DNA of 64,000 bases from Janthinobacterium sp. GW456P. GTDB taxonomy: Bacteria; Pseudomonadota; Gammaproteobacteria; Burkholderiales; Burkholderiaceae_D. Position 1 is the first letter of the stretch. Each line of letters opens with the position of its first letter. The notes beneath the pieces were generated by a model that had not been told where the DNA came from, searched no databases, and saw nothing but the letters and a program-made list of their open reading frames with translations. The position numbers and the translations under genes are program-made. Shown in pieces: positions 61,353 through 64,000 of the stretch. The DNA lies in NCBI RefSeq assembly GCF_002127655.1, contig NZ_NEHB01000002.1:1-64000 (forward strand). Direction: 5' to 3'.

Positions 61353-62525
61353 TTACAAGCCTGCACTGCTCGGTAAATTAAGCAGGCGACGTTCGAGCGA
61401 TTCCGCCACGGGCACTGGCGCGCACGGCGCGCAGCTGTAGGGTTGCAGGCGATGCATCAAATGCCATACTGGGCGCGTCATCAGGCCGGCATCATTGGTG
61501 GCGCTGAGAATTTCGTCGCGATAGCTGGCATGCGCTTCGTCGAGCGCCAGGGTCTGCAACCAATAATTGCTGTGCCGGCCGGCCGGTTCCGCCACCATAT
61601 GCATGCCCTCCACACCTGCGAACGCGGCCGCGTAACGGTCAAACAATTGCCGTTTGCTCAAAAGGAAACCAGGCAATTGTTCAAGCTGGGCGCAACCGAG
61701 TGCGGCATTAATGTTAGGCAAACGATAATTGTAGCCAATTTCATCATGCAGGAAATTCCAGCGGTGCGGGATCTTTGCCGTGGTGGTGATGTGCTTGAGC
61801 CGGGCACCCAATTCCGGATCGTTGGTGAGGATCGCCCCGCCGCCGCCAGTGGTAATGGTTTTATTGCCGTTGAAGCTGAGCGTCCCCATCACGCCAAAAG
61901 TGCCAGTATGACGTCCGCCGATAGTGCTGCCCAGCGATTCGGCTGCGTCTTCGATCACTTGCAGATGAAAATCATGGGCCACGCCGAGCAAGGCGTCGAT
62001 ATCGACCGGGTGGCCAAAGGTATGCATCGGCACCATGGCGCGGATGACGCGGCCGGTCTGACGGTTGATGCACTGACCACCGCGCATTTCGGTGCTGCCA
62101 TTCAAATACTCGCGCAAGGCTTGCGCATCCATGCCCAGAGAAGTTTCTTCGCTATCGACAAAATGCGGCGTCGCCCCGCAATAGCTGACGGCATTCGCGG
62201 TAGCGATGAAGGTCAATGCCGGCAACAACACTTCGTCGCCCGGCTCGACGCCGGCCATGCGCAGCGCGACATGCAAAGCAGCGGTGCCGTTGACCACGGC
62301 CACGGCCCGCGCGGCGCCGGTGAATTCGGCCAACTGCTGCTCAAAGCGATCGACGAATTTACCCACCGACGAGACGAAAGTGGAGTCCAGGCATTCTTTC
62401 AGGTAATTCCACTCATTGCCACGGAAACGCGGTTCGTGCAGGGCTGCAGGTCCCTCGCCGACCACCGAGCGGATGGCGGCGACCACTTGCAGCGGCAGGG
62501 AGAGTTGGGAAGAGGTATCGTTCAT
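61353..62525 (-). CDS. legC: LegC-type sugar aminotransferase
   Basis: A 390-residue PLP enzyme of the DegT/DnrJ family that puts an amino group on C4 of the 4-keto sugar made by LegB. Features are NEWNYLKECLDSTFVSSVGK, VVNGTAALHVALRMAGVEPG, VIEDAAESLGSTIGG and the PLP lysine in LSFNGNKTITTGGGGAIL, with RWNFLHDEIGYNYRLPNINA. Overlap with legB by four bases (ATGA) shows coupling. GC content is much higher than the cassette that starts right after its stop, marking it as resident. Confidence 0.92.
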   Translation of the reverse strand: MNDTSSQLSLPLQVVAAIRSVVGEGPAALHEPRFRGNEWNYLKECLDSTFVSSVGKFVDRFEQQLAEFTGAARAVAVVNGTAALHVALRMAGVEPGDEVLLPALTFIATANAVSYCGATPHFVDSEETSLGMDAQALREYLNGSTEMRGGQCINRQTGRVIRAMVPMHTFGHPVDIDALLGVAHDFHLQVIEDAAESLGSTIGGRHTGTFGVMGTLSFNGNKTITTGGGGAILTNDPELGARLKHITTTAKIPHRWNFLHDEIGYNYRLPNINAALGCAQLEQLPGFLLSKRQLFDRYAAAFAGVEGMHMVAEPAGRHSNYWLQTLALDEAHASYRDEILSATNDAGLMTRPVWHLMHRLQPYSCAPCAPVPVAESLERRLLNLPSSAGL

Positions 62526-63523
62526 ACGTTGTAAATATCGGCTTTGTAACTGGCCAAATTGGCGGGATCGCTGAACCAGGCAACGGTTTCTTGCAGACCG
62601 CGGATGAAACCGTCGCGGCCGCCGTATTGCGGTTGCCAGCCGAGCAAGTCACGCGCCTTGCCGTTGGCGGCCCACAACCGCTCGACCTCGCTCTTTTCCG
62701 GACGCAGACGCTGGTCATCGGTGACAACTGAAATTTCCACGCCCATTGCCTCGGCGATCGCGTGCGCGGTGTCGCCGATCGAAATCTCGAAATTACTGCC
62801 CAAATTGATCACTTCGCCTATGCCGCGCTCGGACTCCATGGCGGCGATGAAACCGGCAACGGTGTCGGCGACATAACTGAAATCGCGCGTCGGGTGCACC
62901 GCGCCAAGTTTGATCTCGCGCATGCCTGCCGCGATCTGGGTAATAATTGTCGGTATCACCGCGCGGGCCGACTGGCGCGGGCCGTAGGTATTAAACGGAC
63001 GCAACAGAGTAACCGGGGTACCAAAGGAGGCGTGGAAGGACATCGCGATCTGGTCCGCGCCGATCTTGCTTGCAGAATATGGCGATTGGCCCTGCAAAGG
63101 GTGCTCTTCGGTGATCGGCACGAACCGCGCCGTACCATACACTTCACTGGTCGAGGTTTGCACCACCTTGCCGATGCCCAGGTCGCGCGCGGCCTGGACG
63201 ATGTTCAGCGTACCCTTGATATTCGTATCGACATAAGTATCGGGCGAATGGTAGGAATATGGAATTGCAATCAGCGCAGCCAGATGCAATACGGCATCGC
63301 ATCCCTTCATCGCGGTACGCACGCCGTTCGGGTCGCGCACATCGCCGGCAAACACTTCAAACTTGCCCTTGACGTCGGCCGAACAGCGGTCCAGCCATCC
63401 CCAGGAATTGAATGAATTGTACAAAACAAAGGCACGCACATCATAGCCCGCGCGTACCAGAGCCTCAGTCAGGTGGGAGCCGATAAAACCATCGGCGCCA
63501 GTAATTAATATCTTTTTTTTCAT
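62522..63523 (-). CDS. legB: NAD-dependent sugar 4,6-dehydratase, LegB type
   Basis: A 333-residue extended SDR enzyme that makes a 4-keto-6-deoxy sugar from activated GlcNAc, the first step toward legionaminic acid. NAD-binding opens KKKILITGADGFIGSHLTEA. The block RAFVLYNSFNSWGWLDRCSA is typical of LegB proteins. SEVYGTARF and the YSASKIGADQIA Tyr-x3-Lys pair supply catalysis, and the C-terminus ends at ASYKADIYNV. It overlaps legF by four bases and legC by four bases. Confidence 0.94.
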   Translation of the reverse strand: MKKKILITGADGFIGSHLTEALVRAGYDVRAFVLYNSFNSWGWLDRCSADVKGKFEVFAGDVRDPNGVRTAMKGCDAVLHLAALIAIPYSYHSPDTYVDTNIKGTLNIVQAARDLGIGKVVQTSTSEVYGTARFVPITEEHPLQGQSPYSASKIGADQIAMSFHASFGTPVTLLRPFNTYGPRQSARAVIPTIITQIAAGMREIKLGAVHPTRDFSYVADTVAGFIAAMESERGIGEVINLGSNFEISIGDTAHAIAEAMGVEISVVTDDQRLRPEKSEVERLWAANGKARDLLGWQPQYGGRDGFIRGLQETVAWFSDPANLASYKADIYNV

Positions 63524-64000
63524 ATTTTTTCGTTCAACAATAATTCGGCGAATTTCCAGTCCAGGGGGGTATCGATATCGACCGAACGGTCCGCTGGCAT
63601 GACATAAGCCAGCGTTTCCTCGGCAAGCATGGTGCGGCTGCTCCGCAACCAGTCGGCATTGGCGAAGTATAAAGCACCGTTCAGCGTCAATACAGTCGGC
63701 AGATCCTGGCGTCGAGTGTGCGATTGGGAAGCCAACAACTTTTCCAGTTGCAGCGTTGCCGTCATTCGGTACATCCAGTCAGGATGTGCATCGGGTTCGC
63801 TGACTGACACCACCGAAACGGCTTCCCGCTCGCGCGCCAAAGCAACGCAGGCATCGATGTCGGCACTGCTGCGCAAGGGAGATGTCGGCTGCAGCAGCAG
63901 CACCGCATCATAGTCCGGCAATTGCTGCAGCGCGTGGAGCACAGGCTCCACGCCAGGAGTCTCGTCACGGGCCAATTCGGCCGGACGCAGAAACGGTACT
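63520..64000 (-). CDS. legF: CMP-nonulosonate cytidylyltransferase (LegF/NeuA type), 5' end outside the window
   Basis: The last 159 residues of the gene are in view; its start is beyond 64,000 because the frame is open to the edge. It has DYDAVLLLQPTSPLRSSADI, VVSVSEPDAHPDWMYRMTA and a late LTLNGALYFANADWL, VMPADRSVDIDTPLDWKFAE, all standard for NeuA/LegF cytidylyltransferases. It activates the finished nonulosonic acid as the CMP-sugar. The stop overlaps the legB start as ATGA. Confidence 0.92.
   Translation of the reverse strand, partial: VPFLRPAELARDETPGVEPVLHALQQLPDYDAVLLLQPTSPLRSSADIDACVALAREREAVSVVSVSEPDAHPDWMYRMTATLQLEKLLASQSHTRRQDLPTVLTLNGALYFANADWLRSSRTMLAEETLAYVMPADRSVDIDTPLDWKFAELLLNEKI

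Overview
The window is chromosomal DNA of a GC-rich betaproteobacterium, most likely an Oxalobacteraceae member (Janthinobacterium/Duganella/Massilia type). The signs are the yebC-purD...hemF-nadD-rsfS-rlmH-maf-rng block, Burkholderiales-type porin and PhoD proteins, short GGGGTCAGACCC-type hairpins, and strong GC bias that leaves long false reading frames opposite real genes. No rRNA, phage, intact insertion sequence or CRISPR array was seen. The assignment rests on recognition, not on a search.

1-7.4 kb: a propeller-type sensor kinase (cut by the window start), a DUF1275 membrane protein, an amidohydrolase-porin pair and an unknown protein. 7.5-17.6 kb: tRNA-Thr(CGT), fbp, pepN, a DUF4136 lipoprotein, a quinone oxidoreductase with a translationally coupled 39-residue membrane peptide, mgsA, an EamA permease and a Tat-exported PhoD-like phosphatase. 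17.7-27.4 kb: the housekeeping block yebC, purD, hemF, nadD, rsfS, rlmH, maf, rng, interrupted by two accessory genes between purD and hemF. 27.4-32.6 kb: an AraC regulator with a LysE exporter, two small proteins (one behind a perfect FNR-type box), and a LacI-family regulator divergent from a short malic enzyme with two matching operators between them. 32.7-36.9 kb: O-antigen ligase, MsbA and a family 9 glycosyltransferase. 36.9-44.3 kb: two two-component systems, a MipA/OmpV protein, a universal-stress protein, a VirK/YbjX protein and a 76-residue protein. 44.4-49 kb: dnaE and trhO.

49-64 kb is a surface-glycan operon on the minus strand, with much lower GC in most of it. In transcription order it reads: legF (cut by the window end), legB, legC, a scrap of a second aminotransferase, an ATP-grasp enzyme, a small HAD protein, neuB/legI-like, neuC/legG-like, remnants of legH, legI and legG, a CBS-nucleotidyltransferase like PtmE, wzx, wzy, a KpsS-like protein and two GT4 glycosyltransferases. 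It probably makes a nonulosonic (legionaminic-type) acid and builds it into an O-antigen, which WaaL could ligate to the MsbA-exported lipid A core.

The main finding lies inside this operon. An AT-rich cassette (about 57,753-61,345) sits in a GC-richer resident leg operon. On its downstream side are the last 30 residues of a resident LegH-type acyltransferase, the first 24 residues of a resident LegI and a shortened tail of a resident LegG. On its upstream side, after the resident legC stop, is the broken end of a foreign aminotransferase. The cassette has therefore replaced the resident legH-legI-legG functions. Because it brings an ATP-grasp protein instead of an acetyltransferase, it may have changed the N-acyl group on the finished sugar.
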